From Dirofilaria immitis (taxonomy: Eukaryota > Nematoda > Chromadorea > Rhabditida > Onchocercidae), in NCBI GenBank assembly GCA_024305405.1, contig JAKNDB010000098.1, forward strand, positions 1,887,501-1,951,500: a stretch of 64,000 nucleotides of DNA. Direction: 5' to 3'. The notes beneath the pieces are model-generated. The model ran no database searches and was not told the DNA's origin. It was given only the letters and a program-made list of their open reading frames with translations. Positions 62,562-64,000 of this stretch are shown here, piece after piece. The stretch's first letter is position 1. Each line of letters opens with the position of its first letter. The position numbers and the translations under genes were made by a program.

Positions 62562-63944
62562 GGATCAAGTGTTAATGAATCGTCGTCCAGGTGTGCTGAA
62601 ATTTATTTGGCGTAATTTTTGGATTCGCTTGATCGGAAACGATTCCAGAAGACTTTGTTGGTACTGATGAAGAAGGCAACAAATATTATGAACTAGTCAA
62701 ATCTCAAAGAGTTGTTAACCGGTTAGTTACGACGTTTTTTTTTCGAGTTTCAAAATTGATATTAGTATTCTTCCATTTTATTTATCGCTGGAAAATAAAA
62801 TTATAGAATTAGTCATCATGTGGATTTGTTGGGAAAAGTAATTTTAAATGAACTGCATTGAATTGTAATTAAATCCTATCAGGTTGTGCAATCAATTCCA
62901 AAACAAATTCAAACAACCTGAATTTTAGTGGACTGTAGAATTGACATTAAAATATAGGATGACTGGAATGACTTATGTTGTAAATTACAATGTAATGAGT
63001 TTGAGGAATAAATTAGACGGGTAACTTCGTTATAAATGAAGTTTTTTCGGGCAATACATATTCAGAATAAAAGCATAAATTAGTCATTTATAACCAAAAT
63101 TGGCGAAATTAAATGATAGCTGTAACTGAAAGAAAAAGTCATTGAAACTTCATAAAAATAATTGAGATTTTAATTTTTTATGGCATCGCTCGATGCATGG
63201 AATTGATTGCTAAAATTTCAATAATTTTTTCCAATACTACTTACAGCAATAATTGAACTTATAAATTTCATATGAAGCATATGATTAATTTCTTCTATTC
63301 ATATATTTCCATTCTCCATTTTACGACATACTAAATATTATAGAGGTTTTATTGCGGCAAGAAATTCATCTGAAGTACCATCTCCAGAATGGCTAACATG
63401 GCTCTGAGGAATACGAAAATTGCCTCCAACACCAGAAGAGATTTTAGCTAATCGACAAGCTAGTGAAGAGGTTTTCTATTGAAATTTTTATGTAGCTGTT
63501 TGAAATCTATGTATAATTTTTTTTCCTAAAAATTCGAACTATTGGTGTTACGATTAAAAATTGCTTAAAATGGAGTTTTACTTTAATGTTATAAGTCTTC
63601 TTTAATCGACTTCAGCCATCGTACTACTTATGTGAGGCGAATTATGGCATATTATGCAAAATATACGTATAATTATTTTCAATGTTGTTATTTTATTATT
63701 TACTTTCAAACTTACGACTTCAAAGAGATCATATATTTTACGATTATTATAGCTTGATAAGTTTTTGCAGATGGCAAAGAAGGTAGAAAAGTTACAACAG
63801 CTTAAGGAGAACGAACTTTCGACTGATGAATCGAAGACAATGCCTTATATAGAATCGACGACCATATCCGATGATTTCGATTCACAACCGAGAGGTTTTC
63901 CACGTTATGTGGATTATGACAAAAAGCAACCAGAAATGTCATGA
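62562..63944 (+). CDS. NDUFAF2-like mitochondrial complex I assembly factor
   Basis: Homologue of NDUFAF2 (mimitin, B17.2L), a matrix chaperone for late assembly of NADH:ubiquinone oxidoreductase. Exons: 62562-62721 (ATG at 62575), 63344-63470 and 63771-63944. Diagnostic blocks are LKFIWRNF at the N-terminus, EDFVGTDEEGNKYYELVKSQ, SPEWLTWL and KLPPTPEEILANRQASEE; the tail is QPRGFPRYVDYDKKQPEMS. Exon 1 needs one extra base at 62616-62620 and one at 62637-62639 to join its halves; with those the product would be 149 residues (human 169). Exon 2 has an in-frame TGA at 63405-63407 where the family has arginine (W-I-R-R-T-R-K in human, W-L-stop-G-I-R-K here). Splice phases otherwise match and exon 3 is open to its stop. 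ATG lies 13 bases after TTGCAG, compatible with trans-splicing. It could be a decaying gene or an assembly error. Confidence 0.85.
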
Positions 63945-64000
63945 TCATATTTTTTTCTTTAAAAAAGGACTTTTTCGGAAAGATTGTTTAAGTAAATTAT

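Overview
The window is nuclear DNA from a very AT-rich nematode. Five multi-exon genes can be read from conserved protein blocks: a SEC14/CRAL-TRIO protein with a C-terminal GOLD domain, a tandem-RGS protein, a small secreted protein with a MIG-18-type fibronectin-I-like domain, CstF-77 (suf-1), and an NDUFAF2-like complex I assembly factor. Nematode evidence is the MIG-18-like domain, trans-splice-like 3' splice sites just upstream of start codons, and a 22-mer at 27115-27136 that differs from nematode SL1 at two positions. I cannot name the species; a member of Spirurina is a guess.

Layout. 1-17.5 kb: no recognisable gene, but a patchwork of microsatellites and short tandem repeats. 17.5-21.8 kb: SEC14-GOLD gene (minus), whose introns carry tandem copies of its own exon edges. 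22.5-23.9 kb: a near-perfect 42-bp satellite. 24-31.7 kb: degenerate repeats, an SL1-like fragment and one weak plus-strand gene candidate. 31.8-34.8 kb: tandem-RGS gene (minus). 35-46 kb: repeats, including a hexamer-phased minisatellite that stays open in several frames. 46.4-47.9 kb: secreted Fn1-like gene (minus). 48-50 kb: repeats. 52.8-60.3 kb: suf-1 (minus, 19 exons) with compact introns and few repeats. 62.6-63.9 kb: NDUFAF2-like gene (plus), divergent from suf-1 across about 2.2 kb that includes a pyrimidine-rich block.

The genes do not form a pathway. Two cross-cutting patterns stand out. First, in four genes the edge of an exon together with its splice site has been tandemly duplicated into the adjoining intron, leaving decoy splice sites with coding remnants. 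Second, four genes each need one or more extra bases to stay in frame, nearly always at short A/T runs and always as a deficit; homopolymer undercalling in the assembly is the simplest cause. Intron phases and family length agree once these bases are counted. The NDUFAF2-like gene also carries an in-frame UGA at a conserved arginine position.
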